The notes below the pieces were generated by a model, which saw nothing but the letters and a program-made list of their open reading frames with translations, had not been told where the DNA came from and searched no databases. A program made the position numbers and the translations under genes. From Mycolicibacterium confluentis (lineage in GTDB: Bacteria; Actinomycetota; Actinomycetes; Mycobacteriales; Mycobacteriaceae), in the NCBI RefSeq assembly GCF_010729895.1, contig NZ_AP022612.1:124001-188000 (forward strand): 64,000 nucleotides of DNA, given 5' to 3'. Below are positions 48,381-60,649 of the stretch, in pieces. Position 1 is the stretch's first letter, and the number at the start of each line of letters is the position of its first letter.

Positions 48381-51300
48381 TCGGGCGTGAGCCGTTGACG
48401 GAACAACCTCGCCCGCAGCATATTCCGCTGTCGTATGCCCAGCAGCGACTGTGGTTCCTGGAACAGATGCATGGTCCGTCGCCGATCTACAACATGCCCA
48501 CCGCGTATCGGATCAACGGCGCGTTGGACGTGGAGGCGCTCGGAGCGGCGCTGGCTGATGTGGTTGGGCGCCACGAGAGTCTGCGCACGGTGTTCACCGC
48601 GGTCGACGGAGTGCCCGAACAGGTGGTGGTACCGGCTGAGCGGGCAGGCTTCGGGTGGCAGGTGGTGGACGCCGAGGGGTGGCCGGCTGTGCGGTTGGCC
48701 GAGGCCGTGGAGGCTGAGATACGGCACTGCTTCGATCTGGCCGTGGAGATCCCCGTGCGGGCGAGGTTGTTCCGGCGGGGCACCGACGAGTACGTGTTGG
48801 TGGCGGTGTTGCATCACATCGCCGCCGACGGTGCGTCGGTTGTTCCGCTGGTGCGTGACCTTGGGGCCGCCTATCTGGCTCGGTGCCGCGGGGGTGCCCC
48901 GGATTGGATGCCGCTTCCGGTGCATTACGCCGATTACACGTTGTGGCAGCGTGAGTGGCTCGGTGTTGAGTCTGACTCCGACAGCGTGATCGCTGGGCAA
49001 CTGGCGTACTGGGAACAGGCGTTGGCGGGCCTGCCGGAGCGGCTGGAGTTGCCGACGGATCGACCGTATCCGGCGGTGGCCGACTACCAGGGTGCCAGTG
49101 TGGCGGTGGCGTGGCCGGCGCAGTTGCAGCAGCAGGTGGCGCGGGTGGCGCGGGAGCACAATGCGACCAGCTTCATGGTGGTGCAGGCTGCCATCGCGGT
49201 ACTGCTGGGCAATCTGAGTGCGAGCACCGATGTGGCGGTGGGCTTTGCGATCGCGGGTCGCAACGATCCGACGCTCGATGATCTGGTGGGCTTCTTCGTC
49301 AACACGTTGGTGCTGCGGGTGGACCTGTCGGGTGATCCGAGTGTTGCCGAGTTGTTGGGTCAGGTCCGGCAGCGCAGTCTGGCGGCGTTCGAGCATCAGG
49401 ATGTGCCGTTCGAGTTGTTGGTGGAGCGGCTCAATCCGACCCGCAGCCTGACCCATCACCCACTGGTCCAGGTCATGTTGGCCTGGCAGAACTTCGCCGG
49501 GAACCCTGCAGCCGAATCCCTCATCGGAGAGCTCAAGATCGACCCGCTGTCGGCCGATACCCGCACCGCACGAATGGATTTGGCGTTCTCATTGGAGGAG
49601 CGGTTCACTGCCTCCGGTGAGGATGCCGGTATCGGCGGGATTGTGGAGTTCCGCACTGATGTGTTCGACGCCGCCGGCATCGAGGCTCTGGTTGATCGGT
49701 TGCAGCGGGTGCTGGCGGCGATGACCGCTGATCCCTCGCAGGTGTTGTCGTCGGTTGGTCTGCTGGACGAGACCGAACAGTCCTGGCTGGACGAGGTCGG
49801 CAATCGAGCCGTTCTGGATCTGCCGGCGACTGCACCGTTGACGGTTCCGGGGGTGTTCGCCGAACAGGTGGCCCGGGCCCCAGAGGCCACAGCCGTCAGC
49901 TGTGGTGACCGGGTCATGACCTACCGTGGCCTGGACGAGGCGTCAAATCGGTTGGCGCACGCGCTGATCGACCAGGGCGCAGGACCAGGACAGTGCGTGG
50001 CACTGCTGTTCACCCGGTGCGCAGAAGCGATCGTGGCGATCCTGGGAGTGCTCAAGTCTGGGGCGGCCTACCTGCCCATCGACCCCCTGCATCCCGACGC
50101 GCGAATCAAGTTTATGCTCGAGGACGCGATGCCGATCGCCGCGATCACCAGGGCCGGACTGCGGTCGAGGTTCGACGGGTATGGCCTGACCGTCATCGAT
50201 GTCGACGATCCCGACATGTCGCGCTGGCCGGAGACAGGCCTGCCGGAGCCCTTGTTCGACGATCTCGCCCACGTCATCTACACATCAGGCACCACTGGTG
50301 TCCCCAAAGGCGTCACGGTGACGCACTACAACGTCATCCAACTCTACGAATCCCTGGAGATCGGTCTGGAGCTCACACCGGACCAGGTGTGGACGCAGTT
50401 CCACTCCTACGCCTTTGACTTCTCTGTGTGGGAGATCTGGGGTGCCCTGCTGCACGGTGGACACCTTGTGGTGGTGCCTGAAGATGTGGCGGTCGCCCCG
50501 CAGAGTTTCCACGACCTTCTGGTCCGTCGGCGTGTGACCGTGCTGACCCAGACGCCGTCGGCGGCCGGGGTGCTCTCCACCGATCGGCTGGAATCGGCGG
50601 CATTGGTGATCGGCGCTGAGCCGTGCCCACCCGAACTGGTGGATCGATGGGCACCGGGACGAGTCATGGTGAACGTCTACGGACCGACAGAGACCACCAT
50701 GTGGGCATCCAAGAGTCTGCCGTTGGCGCCCGGGTCCGGTGCCCCGCCCATCGGCTCGCCCATCACCGGAGCTGCATTCTTCGTACTGGACCAGTGGCTG
50801 CGCCAGGTGCCGCCCGGAGTGGTCGGTGAACTGTATCTGGCCGGCCGCGGGGTCGGGGTCGGTTACCTGCGGCGCCCAGGGCTGACATCCTCACGGTTCA
50901 TGGCGTGCCCCTTCGGCGCCCCGGGCTCACGTATGTACCGGACAGGTGATCTCGTCCGCTGGGGCGTCGACGGCCAGCTGCAGTATCTGGGTCGAACTGA
51001 TGAGCAGGTCAAGATTCGCGGCTACCGGATCGAGCTGGGCGAGATTCAATCAGCGCTGATGGATCTGCCCGGGGTGGTGCAGGCGGCCGTGATCGCCCGC
51101 GAGGACCGGCCGGGCGATAAGCGTCTCGTCGGCTACGTCGTGGGCACCGCGGATCCGATACAGGCTCGCGCTGCAGTGAGTTCGCGGTTGCCCGCCTACA
51201 TGGTGCCGGCTGCAGTGCTGACGGTGCCCGCACTGCCTGTGACGCCGAACGGCAAACTCGACAAGCGCGCGCTCCCCGCCCCGGAATACGCCGATGTCGA

Positions 51301-54300
51301 CCGATACCGGGCCCCGAGCACTCCCACCGAGGAGATTCTGACCGGTATCTACGAAGGCGTGCTGGGCCTCGACCGCGTCGGCGTCGACGACTCCTTCTTC
51401 GACCTCGGTGGCGACTCCCTCTCGGCGATGCGGGTGATCGCCGCAGTGAGCACCGGATTGAACGTCGACCTTGCAGTCCGCACGCTGTTTGATGCCCCGA
51501 CCATCGCGCAGCTGGCACCTCGAATCGATGAGGGGCCCAAGGCCCTTCCACCACTCGTGCCGGTCGATCGCCCCGAGCTGATTCAGTTGTCGTACGCCCA
51601 GAGCCGGCTCTGGTTCCTCAGCCAGTTCGAAGGTGAGGTCGCCACCTACAACATGCCGACCGCATACCGGATCACCGGCAGATTGGATGTGGATGCACTC
51701 AGCGCTGCGCTCGTCGATGTCGTGGCGCGTCACGAGAGCCTGCGCACGGTGTTCGCCGCACCCGACGGGGTGCCACGACAAGTGGTGATACCCGTTGAGC
51801 GGGCCGACGTAGGGTGGCAGGTCATCGATGCCGGTGGCTGGTCAGCAGAGCGGCTGGGCGAGGCCGTCGCCGCAGCCATCGGCCACAACTTCGATCTGCA
51901 GTATCAGATCCCGCTGCGCACCTGGCTGTTCCGCATGAACCCCGAGGAACATGTCCTGGTGGCCGTGGTGCACCACATCGCCGCAGACGGCGCGTCGGTC
52001 GCCCCCCTGGTGCGTGATCTGGGTATGGCGTATGCAGCGCGGAGTGTCGGTCACGCGCCGACGTGGGCCCCGCTGCCGGTGCAGTACGTGGACTACGCGT
52101 TGTGGCAGCGCGAGTACCTCGGAGATCTGGCTGACGAAGACAGCCGCATCTCCTCCCAGGTGGCTTACTGGGAGCAGATGCTCGCGGGATTGCCTGAGCG
52201 GTTGGAGCTGCCGACCGACCGCCCATATCCGCCGGTGGCGGACTACCGCGGCGCCAGCGTCGTCGTGGATTGGCCCGCGCAGTTGCAGCAAGAGGTGGCC
52301 GAGGTGGCGCGACAACACAATGCCACCAGCTTCATGGTGATGCAGGCCGCGCTCGCGGTGCTGTTGTCGAACCTGACGACCAGCAGTGATGTGGCGGTGG
52401 GATTTCCGATAGCTGGTCGACGCGATGCGGCACTCGATGACCTGGTCGGGTTCTTTGTCAACACGCTGGTGCTGCGAGTCGACCTCGCCGAGGACCTCAC
52501 CGTGGCAGAACTGCTTGGGCAGGTGCGCCAACGCAGTCTCGCCGCCTTTGAGCATCAGGACGTTCCGTTCGAAGTGTTGGTGGAGCGCCTCAATCCCGCC
52601 CGCAGCCTGACCCATCACCCGCTGATCCAGGTCATGTTCGCCTGGCAGAACTTCGCCTGGCAGAGCGACGGACCCACTGCCGCGCTCAGTCTGGGTGATG
52701 TCGAGGTGGAACCGCTGTGGGCTGAAACCCACACCGCCCGAATGGATATGGCGTTCTTTCTGCGTGAGCGGTGGACGCAGGACGGGCAGCCCGCAGGGAT
52801 CGGCGGCACGGTGGAGTTCCGTACCGATGTGTTCGATGCGGCCAGCATCGAGACGCTGGTTGAACGGCTGCAACGTGTGCTGGCGGCAATGAGCGCAGAC
52901 CCGGCACGAGCGTTGTCGTCGCTGGACGTGTTGGACGCCGCTGAGTTCGCGGACCTCGACGAGCTCGGCAACCGCGGCGTCCTCGCCCGGCCATGGGCCG
53001 GCCAGTCGATTCCGACGGTGTTCACGGAACAGGTCGTGCGTGATCCGCACGCGGTGGCGATTCGCTGCGACGGTCGTTCCATGACCTACCGCGAGTTGGA
53101 TGACGCGTCCAACCGGTTGGCCCACCAGCTCGTCGACCATGGCGTGGGGCCCGGACAGTGTGCGGCGCTGCTGTTCAACCGGTGTGCAGAGGCGATCGTG
53201 GCGATCTTCGCGGTGCTCAAGACCGGCGCGGCCTACTTGCCGATCGACCCGGTGCACCCCGCTGCACGAATTCGATTCATGCTTAAGGATGCCGAGCCCA
53301 AGGTGGTGGTGACCAGCGCGGCGCTGCTTGATCGATTGGACGACCACGATGTGCCGGTCATCGCCGTCGAGAATCCCGCGGCAGCCGCCTACGAGTGTGG
53401 CGGCCTTCCGGCGCCGGCTCCAGATGACCTCGCCTACATCATCTACACCTCGGGGACGACCGGTACTCCGAAGGGAGTGGCGATCTCTCACCGCAACGTC
53501 ACTCAGCTGTTGGACTCCCTTGACCCCAGGTTCACCACGCCCGATCAGGTGTGGACGCAGTGGCACTCCTACAGCTTCGACATCTCCGGGTGGGAGATCT
53601 TCAACGTACTTCTCCACGGCGGAAGACTGGTCATTGTTCCGGAGTCGGTTGCACTGTCGCCGAAGGAATTCCACGATCTTCTGGTCACCGAGCAGGTCCG
53701 CGTGCTGAGTCAGACACCATCTGCGGCCGGTGCGCTGTCGCCGGACGGGTTGGATTCGGTCGACCTGCTGGTCGGTGGTGAGGCATGTGCGCCTGACGTC
53801 GTGGACCGATGGGCGCCTGGCCGACTCATGGTCAACCAGTACGGGCCCACCGAGACCACGATGTGGGTGGCCATCAGCGCACCGCTGCAGCCGGGCTCAG
53901 GAGTCGTACCGATCGGCTACCCGATGCCCGGATCAGCGTTGTTCGTGTTGGACAGATGGCTGCGGCCGGCACCGGTGGGCGTCGTCGGCGAACTGTATGT
54001 CGCCGGTAGAGGCGTTGGTGTCGGGTACTGGCGGAGGCCGGGATTGACAGCCTCGCGATTTGTCGCCTGTCCGTTTGGAGATGCCGCAACATTCGGCACC
54101 CGGATGTATCGGACCGGAGACCTCGTCCGCTGGGGCGCTGATGCGCAGTTGCAGTATGTGGGACGCGCCGACGAGCAGGTCAAGATCCGAGGATTCCGCA
54201 TCGAGTTGGGGGAGATCGAAGCGGAGTTGGCCGCCCACCCGCGGGTGGCGCAGGCGGCCGTCGTTGCTCGGAAACTCACCGCGACCGCTGGAAGTGTGGA

Positions 54301-57300
54301 TTCCGGTGACAAGCTGCTGAGCGGCTACGTCGTGTTGGACTCCGAGATGAAGCTGGTTCGGGAGCCGGAGCGGGAAGCACAGATCGTCGAGCAGTGGCAG
54401 GACATATGGGGCGGCGTGTATTCGGGCGAATCCTCCGCGCCGACCACCGAGGGGACTGCGCCGCTGGGCGAGGATTTCGGCGGGTGGGTCAGCAGCTACA
54501 CCGGCGAACCGATCCCCCTGGAGCAGATGCAGGAATGGCGGTCAGCCACGGTGGACCGGGTCCTGTCCCTTCAACCGCGGCGAGTGTTGGAGATCGGCGT
54601 CGGGTCGGGTCTGCTGTTGTCGAGGGTGGCGCCGGAATGTGTTGAGTACTGGGGCACAGACATCGCCGCGCCGACCATTCACAAGCTGCAGGCGGCGGTG
54701 GCCTCGCAGTCGTGGGCCGACCGGGTGCACCTGCAGGCACTCCCGGCGGATGTGACCGATGGGTTGCCGACGGGACATTTCGATGTGGTGATACTCAACT
54801 CGGTCATCCAGTACTTCCCCAGCGCCGGGTACCTGCTGGATGTTCTGGATACCGCGATGCGACTGCTGGCTCCCGGCGGCGCTGTCTTCATCGGGGACGT
54901 GCGCAACCTGTCTCTGCTGCGTTCCTTCACCACAGCAAAAGTGTGTTCCGCCTCCGCCGGAGACGACGAAACCGCGGGGTCAGTACGCGAGCGGGTGACC
55001 CGGGAGATGCTCGCCGAGCAGGAACTGCTCTTGGCTCCCGAATTCTTTGCACTGTTGCCGCAGCGGATCCCGACTGTCGCGGGTGTGGGCGTACAGCTGA
55101 AACAGATGACGGCGGTCAACGAACTCAGCAGCTACCGATACGACGCGGTGCTCCGGAAAGCACCGGCATCTGTGCACTCGAACGACGGGCCGCCGATGAT
55201 GGCGTGGCAGACATTCGGGAGTCTCACCCGGTTGGGTGAACATCTGCGGTCGCAGCAGGCGTCGAGCCTGCGCATAACTGGAGTGCCGAACGCCGGAGTG
55301 TTGCCGGACCTGACGCTGGCGCAGGCTTTGATCGACAGTGCAAATGCGGTGCGACTCGGCGACGTGCGTGCAGGCCTACAGATGCCCGACGCGCTGTACC
55401 CGCACGAATTGCATTCCCTGGGTGCCGATCTCGGATATGTCACGGTGGTGACGTGCTCGACGGATCCCGATCTGATGGATGTCGTTTTCGCTCGCGTCGG
55501 CAACCCGGCACTGCTGGCGTCAGAACTGTGGCCGTCCGTGACACACGTGGGATCTCTGGCCGACTGCGTCAACGACCCGGCGGCGATCGATCGGATGACT
55601 GCGCTTCGGCGACATCTGGCGGAACGATTGCCCGAATACATGGTGCCGGTGTCCATCATGATCCTGGACGCCCTGCCGCTGACGGTCAACGGCAAACTCG
55701 ATCGCCGTGCGCTGCCGACTCCAGAGTTCCACAGTGGAGTCGAATACCGGGCGCCGCGTAATCAGTGCGAGCGCGACCTGGCGGAGTTGTTCAGCGACGT
55801 ACTCGGAGGCACACGCGTAGGCATCGATGATTCGTTCTTTGATCTGGGCGGTCATTCGCTGTCGGCGACACGACTGATCGCTCGGGTCCGAGCAGAGCGC
55901 GGCGTCGACGTACCGATTCGCGTGTTGTTCGAAGTGCCGACCGTGGCAGGGTTGGCGGACTGGATCGACACCCACGCAGCAGAACGTTCTGTGGCAGCGT
56001 TGACCCGGAGGCAACGGCCCGCAACCGTACCGTTGTCCTACGCCCAGCAACGGCTTTGGTTCCTCCACGAACTGCACGGCTCGTCACCGATCTACAACAT
56101 GGCTGTGGCGTTGCAGTTGGACGGTGAGTTGGACGCTGATGCCCTGGGCGAGGCACTCACGGATGTGGTTGCGCGGCATGAGAGCCTGCGGACGGTCTTC
56201 TCCGCTCCCGAGGGGGTGCCGTGTCAGGTGGTGTTGCCCACCGATCAGGTGGACTTGGGATGGCGGGTTGTCGACGCCAGGCGGTGGTCGGCGGAGAGAT
56301 TCGGAGAGGCGATCGGGGAGGAGGTTGGACATCACTTCGATTTGAAGACCGAGGTCCCACTCCATGCAGTACTGCTTCGCCGGGATTCGCACCACCACGT
56401 GCTTGTGGTGGTGGTGCATCACATTGCTGCCGACGGATGGTCAGTGGCGCCGCTGATTCGCGACTTGAGCACCGGCTATGCGGCGCGACATCGCCACGTG
56501 GCGCCAGAATGGACGCCGTTGCCGGTGCAGTATGTGGATTACGCACTGTGGCAACGGGATTGCCTGGGCGACTTGGCGGATTCGCAGAGCCGCATCGCTG
56601 CGCAGGTGGCGTATTGGGAGCAGGAACTGGCGGGGTTGCCGGACCAGTTGGAGTTGCCGACGGATCGGCCTTACCCGCCGGTGGCCGATTATCGGGGTGC
56701 CAGTGTTGAGGTGGCGTGGCCGGCGGAGCTGCAGCAGCAGGTGGCGCGGGTGGCGCGGGAGCACAATGCCACGAGTTTCATGGTGGTGCAGGCGGCCTTG
56801 GCGGTGTTGCTGGGCAGAGTGAGTGCCAGCAGTGACGTGCCGGTGGGTTTTGCCATTGCGGGGCGCAATGATCCGGCGCTGGATGATCTGGTGGGGTTCT
56901 TTGTCAACACTTTGGTGTTGCGGGTGGATCTGTCTGGTGATCCGACCGTGACGGAGTTGTTGGGACAGGTGCGGCAACGCAGCCTGGCGGCGTTCGAGCA
57001 TCAGGATGTGCCGTTCGAGGTGTTGGTGGAACGCCTCAATCCGGCTCGCAGCCTGACCCATCACCCGCTGGTCCAAGTCATGCTGACCTGGCTCAATCTT
57101 CCCGGACTGGACACCGCTGGTGCCGAGTCCGAGGCGGTGGCGGGCGACGTGCGCGTCAGTCCCCTGAAGGCCGAAACACACACGGCACGTACTGATCTGG
57201 CCCTCTCGCTTGAGGAACGATTCAAGGTCGACGGCACGCCGGAGGGAATCACCGGATTGGTGGAGTTCCGCACCGATGTGTTCGACCCAGCCAGCATCGC

Positions 57301-60300
57301 AGTGTTGATCGAGCGTTTGGAACGGGTGCTTTCGGCGATGACCGCTGACCCGTCGCGAAGAGTGTCCTCGGTCGACGTGCTGGGTACGGGTGAGCGTGCG
57401 CGCTTGGATGAGTTTGGTTGTCGGGGGGTGTTGAGCCAGTCGGTTGTTGAGGTGTCGATTCCTGAAGTGTTTGCGCGGCAGGTGGTGCGGGCTCCGCATG
57501 CGGTGGCGGTGTCGTGTGCGGGTCGTTCGATGACTTATCGGGAGTTGGATGATTCGGCGAATCGCCTGGCGCGGTTGTTGATTGACTCCGGCGCTGGTCC
57601 AGGCCAGTGCGTGGCAATGCTGTTGGAACGGTCGGCTGAGGCGATTGTGGCGGTCCTGGCGGTGCTCAAGACCGGCGCGGCGTATCTGCCGATCGATCCG
57701 GGGCTGCCGGATGTGCGTGTCGAGTTCATGCTCGCTGATGCCGCGCCTGTGGTGGCGGTGAGCAGTGCTGGGCTGGCTGACCGAGTGGCCCGGTGTGGGG
57801 TGCAGGTGGTCGATGTGGAGGACGGCCGTGTCGACGCGCAGTTGTGCGAGCCGGTGCCGGTGGGACCGCTGGCTGGGGATGTTGCGCACATCATTTACAC
57901 CTCGGGGACGACGGGTGTGCCGAAGGGGGTGGCGGTCACGCATGGCAATGTGACGCGGTTGTTCGACGGGCTTGATGTGGGTGTGGAGATGGGCCCGGGG
58001 CAGGTGTGGGCGCAGTGTTCGTCGTTGGCGTTTGACTTTTCGGTGTGGGAGATCTGGGGTGCGCTGCTCCATGGTGGGCGGTTGGTGGTGGTTCCGGATT
58101 CGGTGACTCGGTCTGCCGATGAACTGCAGGCGTTGTTGGTGGCGGAGAAGGTGACGGTGCTCAGTCAGACGCCGTCGGCGGTGGGGGTGCTGTCTCCGGA
58201 GGGTTTGGCAGCGGCGTCGTTGATGGTTGCTGCTGAGCCGTGCCCGGGTGATGTGGTGGATCGGTGGGCGTCGGGTCGGGTGATGATCAATGGTTACGGT
58301 CCGACGGAGACGACGGTGTATGCCATGATCAGTGCTCCGTTGCAGGCGGGTTCGGGTGTGGTGCCGATCGGGTTCCCGGTGCCGGGGGCGGCGTTGTTCG
58401 TGCTGGATGCGCGGTTGCATTCGGTGGCGGTGGGTGTGGTCGGTGAGTTGTATGTGGCTGGTCGTGGTGTGGGTGTCGGTTATGTGCGTCGGGCGGGGTT
58501 GACGGCGTCGCGGTTTGTGGCCTGCCCATTCGCGACGGGAGCTCGGATGTATCGGACCGGGGATTTGGTGTCCTGGGGTGCTGATGGGCAGTTGCGGTAT
58601 CACGGTCGGGCTGATGAGCAGGTCAAGATCCGTGGGTATCGGATCGAGTTGGGTGAGATCCAGGCGGTTTTGGCGCAGTTGGAGGGTGTGGCGCAGTCGG
58701 TGGTGATCGTTCGGGAGGACCGTCCCGGCGACAAGCGCCTGGTGGGGTACATCACCGGAACCGCGGATCCAGTCGAAGTGCGAACCATGTTGTCGGACAG
58801 GTTGCCCGCCTACATGGTTCCCGCCGCGATCGTGCGTCTTGAGGTGTTGCCGTTGACGGTCAACGGCAAGCTCGACAAACGAGCCCTGCCGGCCCCGGAG
58901 TACAGCGACACCAGTGATCGCTACCGGGCTCCGTCGAATCCGACGGAGGAGATCCTGGCCGGCATCTACGGTCAGATTCTTGGCCTTGACCGCGTTGGGG
59001 TCGACGACTCGTTCTTCGACCTCGGCGGCGACTCACTCTCCGCCATGCAGACCGTGGCCAAGATCAATGCTGCCTTCGGCATCGACATCGCGGTGCGCAC
59101 ACTCTTCGAAGCACCGTCGATCCGGCTGTTGCACGAGCAGTTCGAGCGCGATGCCACCGGGCCCACCTGCGCGTCGGTGCACGGCCGAAACCCCAGCGAG
59201 TTGTACGCCAGCGACCTCACTTTGGACAAGTTCATCGACGAAGCGACGCTGGCTGCCGCTCCGGCCCTGCCCCGCGCAACCGCACAGGTGCGCACGGTCC
59301 TGCTGACGGGGGCAACCGGATTCCTGGGGCGGTACCTGGCCCTCGAATGGCTGGAGCGGATGGCGGAGGTCGGCGGCAAGGTGGTCTGCCTGGTACGAGC
59401 CGAGTCGGACAGGGCAGCACAGGCACGACTGCACAAGGTCTTCGACAGCGGGGATCTGCAACTGCTGCGGCACTTCGAGGAGATGGCCACCAACCATCTT
59501 GAGGTCCTCGCCGGAGACAAGAGTGACGTCGGACTGGGCCTGAAGCCGCAGACCTGGCGCCGTCTTGCCGACACCGTCGATCTGATCGTTGATCCCGCCG
59601 CACTGGTCAACGGTGTCCTGCCGTACAGCGAACTGTTCGGGCCCAACGTCGCGGGCACCGCCGAACTGATTCGGCTCGCAGTGACCACGAAACTCAAGTC
59701 GTACAGCTATGTGTCGACGGGCAACGTCGGTGACCAGATCGAGGTGTCGAAGTTCACCGAGTACGCCGACATCCGAGAGGTCTGCCCGGTTCGAAAGAAC
59801 GAGCACAGCTACGTCAACGGCTACGGCAACAGTAAGTGGGCCGGCGAGGTGCTGCTGCGGGAGGCGTACGACCTCTGTGGACTTCCAGTGGGCGTGTTCC
59901 GGTGCGACATGATCCTTGCCGATACCAGCTACCAGGGCCAGCTCAATCTGACAGACATGTTCACCCGGATGGTGTTCAGCGTGGTGGCCACCGGGATCGC
60001 GCCACGCTCGTTCTTCCAGTTCGATGATCAGGGGAATCGGCAACGCTCGCACTTCGACGGGCTGCCCGTCGAGTTCATCGCCGAGGCGGTCGCCACGCTG
60101 GGAGCCGAGAACATCGACGACTTCGAGACTTACCACGTGATGAATCCCCACGAGGACGGGGTTGGTTTCGATGAGTGTGTGGATTGGCTGATCGAGGCCG
60201 GCTGCGAGATAGAACGCATTGACGACTTCGGTGACTGGCTGCGGCAGTTCGAAGTCGAACTGTGCGCCCTGCCGCATCGACAGCGCCAGCAGTCGGTTCT

Positions 60301-60505
60301 CGAGGTGCTGCAGTTCCAGCTGAAGTTGGCGGACCGCAACGACCTGAGGGCCCCTGAACCCATCAATGGTTCCTTCGGGCCGACGGAGAGATTCCGCGCG
60401 GCTGTCCGGAAGTTGAAGATCGGCCCGCGCCAAGACATCCCGCACATCACGGGCGCCATCCTCGCCAAGTACGTGTCCGACCTGCGGCTGCTGGGCCTGA
60501 TCTAG
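46562..60505 (+). CDS. Nonribosomal peptide synthetase 2 (A6-T6, modules 7-9, terminal reductase)
   Basis: An intact 4,647-aa protein: A6 (~40-515), T6 (~530-605), C7 (~617-1075), A7 (~1090-1575), T7 (~1580-1660), C8 (~1670-2130), A8 with embedded N-methyltransferase (~2143-3057, MT ~2605-2860), T8 (~3062-3140), C9 (~3150-3610), A9 (~3627-4110), T9 (~4120-4195) and a reductase domain (~4240-4647). It has no N-terminal C domain: the first residues ([23 protein letters not shown], in two blocks) are the usual C-A linker, so it must receive its peptide from C6 at the end of NRPS1. ATG 46562 lies inside the last codons of NRPS1 (11-bp overlap), implying translational coupling. The reductase replaces a thioesterase, giving a linear aldehyde or alcohol. 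The layout parallels Mps2 of the GPL pathway but with four A domains. Confidence 0.93.
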   Translation: MTAEQVRRLSSMNLLDEEELSELDEFGHRAVLTQPADEVSIPEMFAEQVARAPQSVAVSFVDSSMTYLELDEASNRLAHLLVEMGAIPGECVALLLGRSAHAIVAILAVLKTGAAYLPIDPGLPDVRVEFMLADAAPVVAVSSAGLADRVARCGVQVVDVEDGRVDAQLCEPVPVGPLAGDVAHIIYTSGTTGVPKGVAVTHGNVTRLFDGLDVGVEMGPGQVWAQCSSLAFDYSVWEIWGALLHGGRLVVVPDSVTRSADELQALLVAEKVTVLSQTPSAVGVLSPEGLAAASLMVAAEPCPGDVVDRWASGRVMINGYGPTETTVYATISAPLQAGSGVVPIGFPVPGAALFVLDARLHSVAVGVVGELYVAGRGVGVGYVRRAGLTASRFVACPFATGARMYRTGDLVSWGADGQLRYHGRADEQVKIRGYRIELGEIQAVLAQLEGVAQSAVIAREDRPGDKRLVGYITGSADPEELRRRLGERLPAYMVPAAIVRLEVLPLTVNGKLDKRALPAPEYSDTSDRYRAPSNPTEEILAGIYANILGLDKVGVDDSFFDLGGDSLSAMRLIAAINTTLDTGLAVRALFDAPTIAALAPRLAEDFVGREPLTEQPRPQHIPLSYAQQRLWFLEQMHGPSPIYNMPTAYRINGALDVEALGAALADVVGRHESLRTVFTAVDGVPEQVVVPAERAGFGWQVVDAEGWPAVRLAEAVEAEIRHCFDLAVEIPVRARLFRRGTDEYVLVAVLHHIAADGASVVPLVRDLGAAYLARCRGGAPDWMPLPVHYADYTLWQREWLGVESDSDSVIAGQLAYWEQALAGLPERLELPTDRPYPAVADYQGASVAVAWPAQLQQQVARVAREHNATSFMVVQAAIAVLLGNLSASTDVAVGFAIAGRNDPTLDDLVGFFVNTLVLRVDLSGDPSVAELLGQVRQRSLAAFEHQDVPFELLVERLNPTRSLTHHPLVQVMLAWQNFAGNPAAESLIGELKIDPLSADTRTARMDLAFSLEERFTASGEDAGIGGIVEFRTDVFDAAGIEALVDRLQRVLAAMTADPSQVLSSVGLLDETEQSWLDEVGNRAVLDLPATAPLTVPGVFAEQVARAPEATAVSCGDRVMTYRGLDEASNRLAHALIDQGAGPGQCVALLFTRCAEAIVAILGVLKSGAAYLPIDPLHPDARIKFMLEDAMPIAAITRAGLRSRFDGYGLTVIDVDDPDMSRWPETGLPEPLFDDLAHVIYTSGTTGVPKGVTVTHYNVIQLYESLEIGLELTPDQVWTQFHSYAFDFSVWEIWGALLHGGHLVVVPEDVAVAPQSFHDLLVRRRVTVLTQTPSAAGVLSTDRLESAALVIGAEPCPPELVDRWAPGRVMVNVYGPTETTMWASKSLPLAPGSGAPPIGSPITGAAFFVLDQWLRQVPPGVVGELYLAGRGVGVGYLRRPGLTSSRFMACPFGAPGSRMYRTGDLVRWGVDGQLQYLGRTDEQVKIRGYRIELGEIQSALMDLPGVVQAAVIAREDRPGDKRLVGYVVGTADPIQARAAVSSRLPAYMVPAAVLTVPALPVTPNGKLDKRALPAPEYADVDRYRAPSTPTEEILTGIYEGVLGLDRVGVDDSFFDLGGDSLSAMRVIAAVSTGLNVDLAVRTLFDAPTIAQLAPRIDEGPKALPPLVPVDRPELIQLSYAQSRLWFLSQFEGEVATYNMPTAYRITGRLDVDALSAALVDVVARHESLRTVFAAPDGVPRQVVIPVERADVGWQVIDAGGWSAERLGEAVAAAIGHNFDLQYQIPLRTWLFRMNPEEHVLVAVVHHIAADGASVAPLVRDLGMAYAARSVGHAPTWAPLPVQYVDYALWQREYLGDLADEDSRISSQVAYWEQMLAGLPERLELPTDRPYPPVADYRGASVVVDWPAQLQQEVAEVARQHNATSFMVMQAALAVLLSNLTTSSDVAVGFPIAGRRDAALDDLVGFFVNTLVLRVDLAEDLTVAELLGQVRQRSLAAFEHQDVPFEVLVERLNPARSLTHHPLIQVMFAWQNFAWQSDGPTAALSLGDVEVEPLWAETHTARMDMAFFLRERWTQDGQPAGIGGTVEFRTDVFDAASIETLVERLQRVLAAMSADPARALSSLDVLDAAEFADLDELGNRGVLARPWAGQSIPTVFTEQVVRDPHAVAIRCDGRSMTYRELDDASNRLAHQLVDHGVGPGQCAALLFNRCAEAIVAIFAVLKTGAAYLPIDPVHPAARIRFMLKDAEPKVVVTSAALLDRLDDHDVPVIAVENPAAAAYECGGLPAPAPDDLAYIIYTSGTTGTPKGVAISHRNVTQLLDSLDPRFTTPDQVWTQWHSYSFDISGWEIFNVLLHGGRLVIVPESVALSPKEFHDLLVTEQVRVLSQTPSAAGALSPDGLDSVDLLVGGEACAPDVVDRWAPGRLMVNQYGPTETTMWVAISAPLQPGSGVVPIGYPMPGSALFVLDRWLRPAPVGVVGELYVAGRGVGVGYWRRPGLTASRFVACPFGDAATFGTRMYRTGDLVRWGADAQLQYVGRADEQVKIRGFRIELGEIEAELAAHPRVAQAAVVARKLTATAGSVDSGDKLLSGYVVLDSEMKLVREPEREAQIVEQWQDIWGGVYSGESSAPTTEGTAPLGEDFGGWVSSYTGEPIPLEQMQEWRSATVDRVLSLQPRRVLEIGVGSGLLLSRVAPECVEYWGTDIAAPTIHKLQAAVASQSWADRVHLQALPADVTDGLPTGHFDVVILNSVIQYFPSAGYLLDVLDTAMRLLAPGGAVFIGDVRNLSLLRSFTTAKVCSASAGDDETAGSVRERVTREMLAEQELLLAPEFFALLPQRIPTVAGVGVQLKQMTAVNELSSYRYDAVLRKAPASVHSNDGPPMMAWQTFGSLTRLGEHLRSQQASSLRITGVPNAGVLPDLTLAQALIDSANAVRLGDVRAGLQMPDALYPHELHSLGADLGYVTVVTCSTDPDLMDVVFARVGNPALLASELWPSVTHVGSLADCVNDPAAIDRMTALRRHLAERLPEYMVPVSIMILDALPLTVNGKLDRRALPTPEFHSGVEYRAPRNQCERDLAELFSDVLGGTRVGIDDSFFDLGGHSLSATRLIARVRAERGVDVPIRVLFEVPTVAGLADWIDTHAAERSVAALTRRQRPATVPLSYAQQRLWFLHELHGSSPIYNMAVALQLDGELDADALGEALTDVVARHESLRTVFSAPEGVPCQVVLPTDQVDLGWRVVDARRWSAERFGEAIGEEVGHHFDLKTEVPLHAVLLRRDSHHHVLVVVVHHIAADGWSVAPLIRDLSTGYAARHRHVAPEWTPLPVQYVDYALWQRDCLGDLADSQSRIAAQVAYWEQELAGLPDQLELPTDRPYPPVADYRGASVEVAWPAELQQQVARVAREHNATSFMVVQAALAVLLGRVSASSDVPVGFAIAGRNDPALDDLVGFFVNTLVLRVDLSGDPTVTELLGQVRQRSLAAFEHQDVPFEVLVERLNPARSLTHHPLVQVMLTWLNLPGLDTAGAESEAVAGDVRVSPLKAETHTARTDLALSLEERFKVDGTPEGITGLVEFRTDVFDPASIAVLIERLERVLSAMTADPSRRVSSVDVLGTGERARLDEFGCRGVLSQSVVEVSIPEVFARQVVRAPHAVAVSCAGRSMTYRELDDSANRLARLLIDSGAGPGQCVAMLLERSAEAIVAVLAVLKTGAAYLPIDPGLPDVRVEFMLADAAPVVAVSSAGLADRVARCGVQVVDVEDGRVDAQLCEPVPVGPLAGDVAHIIYTSGTTGVPKGVAVTHGNVTRLFDGLDVGVEMGPGQVWAQCSSLAFDFSVWEIWGALLHGGRLVVVPDSVTRSADELQALLVAEKVTVLSQTPSAVGVLSPEGLAAASLMVAAEPCPGDVVDRWASGRVMINGYGPTETTVYAMISAPLQAGSGVVPIGFPVPGAALFVLDARLHSVAVGVVGELYVAGRGVGVGYVRRAGLTASRFVACPFATGARMYRTGDLVSWGADGQLRYHGRADEQVKIRGYRIELGEIQAVLAQLEGVAQSVVIVREDRPGDKRLVGYITGTADPVEVRTMLSDRLPAYMVPAAIVRLEVLPLTVNGKLDKRALPAPEYSDTSDRYRAPSNPTEEILAGIYGQILGLDRVGVDDSFFDLGGDSLSAMQTVAKINAAFGIDIAVRTLFEAPSIRLLHEQFERDATGPTCASVHGRNPSELYASDLTLDKFIDEATLAAAPALPRATAQVRTVLLTGATGFLGRYLALEWLERMAEVGGKVVCLVRAESDRAAQARLHKVFDSGDLQLLRHFEEMATNHLEVLAGDKSDVGLGLKPQTWRRLADTVDLIVDPAALVNGVLPYSELFGPNVAGTAELIRLAVTTKLKSYSYVSTGNVGDQIEVSKFTEYADIREVCPVRKNEHSYVNGYGNSKWAGEVLLREAYDLCGLPVGVFRCDMILADTSYQGQLNLTDMFTRMVFSVVATGIAPRSFFQFDDQGNRQRSHFDGLPVEFIAEAVATLGAENIDDFETYHVMNPHEDGVGFDECVDWLIEAGCEIERIDDFGDWLRQFEVELCALPHRQRQQSVLEVLQFQLKLADRNDLRAPEPINGSFGPTERFRAAVRKLKIGPRQDIPHITGAILAKYVSDLRLLGLI
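46882..47922 (+). repeat. A-domain core repeat, copy in A6
   Basis: Matches A9 at an offset of 10,776 bp over about 1.04 kb, including a 225-bp upstream part not shared with A1. A TTT-to-TAT change gives Tyr at specificity position 236. Confidence 0.9.
48410..51540 (+). other. NRPS module 7: C-A-T
   Basis: C7 48410-49790 (HHIAADG). A7 49830-51290 with FDFSVWEIW and [11 protein letters not shown]; code by eye D-F-W-T-V-G-V-M-W. T7 51300-51540. A7 is not part of any long repeat block. Confidence 0.85.
48697..49468 (+). repeat. C4/C7 repeat, copy 2
   Basis: Partner of 37819-38590, in C7 of NRPS2. It continues the module-spaced register of the large duplication across the NRPS1/NRPS2 boundary. 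Confidence 0.85.
51570..55980 (+). other. NRPS module 8: C-A(N-methyltransferase)-T
   Basis: C8 51570-52950. A8 52990-55730 with FDISGWEIF and [11 protein letters not shown]; code by eye D-I-W-S-L-G-Q-M-W. Embedded MT about 54370-55140 ([31 protein letters not shown]), diverged from MT2/MT5 and without the 26-aa tandem repeats. T8 55740-55970 has LGGHS, unlike the other eight T domains (LGGDS). Confidence 0.85.
56010..60505 (+). other. NRPS module 9 and release: C-A-T-reductase
   Basis: C9 56010-57400. A9 57440-58900, code D-F-W-S-M-A-G-V-Y as A1. T9 58920-59150. Thioester reductase domain 59270-60505: Rossmann motif [19 protein letters not shown] at its start and YGNSKWAGE (YxxxK) at ~59820. 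Such domains use NADPH to release the chain as aldehyde or, after a second reduction, alcohol, as Mps2 does to give the alaninol end of GPL. Confidence 0.88.
57658..58816 (+). repeat. A-domain core repeat, copy in A9
   Basis: Matches A6 on its 5' side and A1 on its 3' side (shared [16 protein letters not shown] segment with A1), so it is a mosaic of the two. Confidence 0.9.
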
Positions 60506-60649
60506 GCACGGTTGAAGCTGGGTGCTCAGCGGTGCTGTGGGCCGAGAGTCTGCGACTGATACCACTTGGTGTTGAGGATCTTTCGGGGCGTCACCGCAAC
60601 GCGTGACACCGCGGTGCTGAGGCTCGGCACCGCCCTCACATCCCAGGGG

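Noticed and set aside
29800..57400. Some C domains considered as epimerisation or dual C/E domains
   Set aside because: There is one C-type domain per module, each with a single HHIAxDG motif. No second N-terminal His motif or E-type signature is visible.
56441..58603. 720-codon open frame on the minus strand inside NRPS2, and similar long antisense frames at 30775-33003 and 42631-44202
   Set aside because: Their translations are His/Arg/Pro-rich mirror images of the high-GC codon pattern of the NRPS genes. They recur wherever the repeats recur and have no domain signal.
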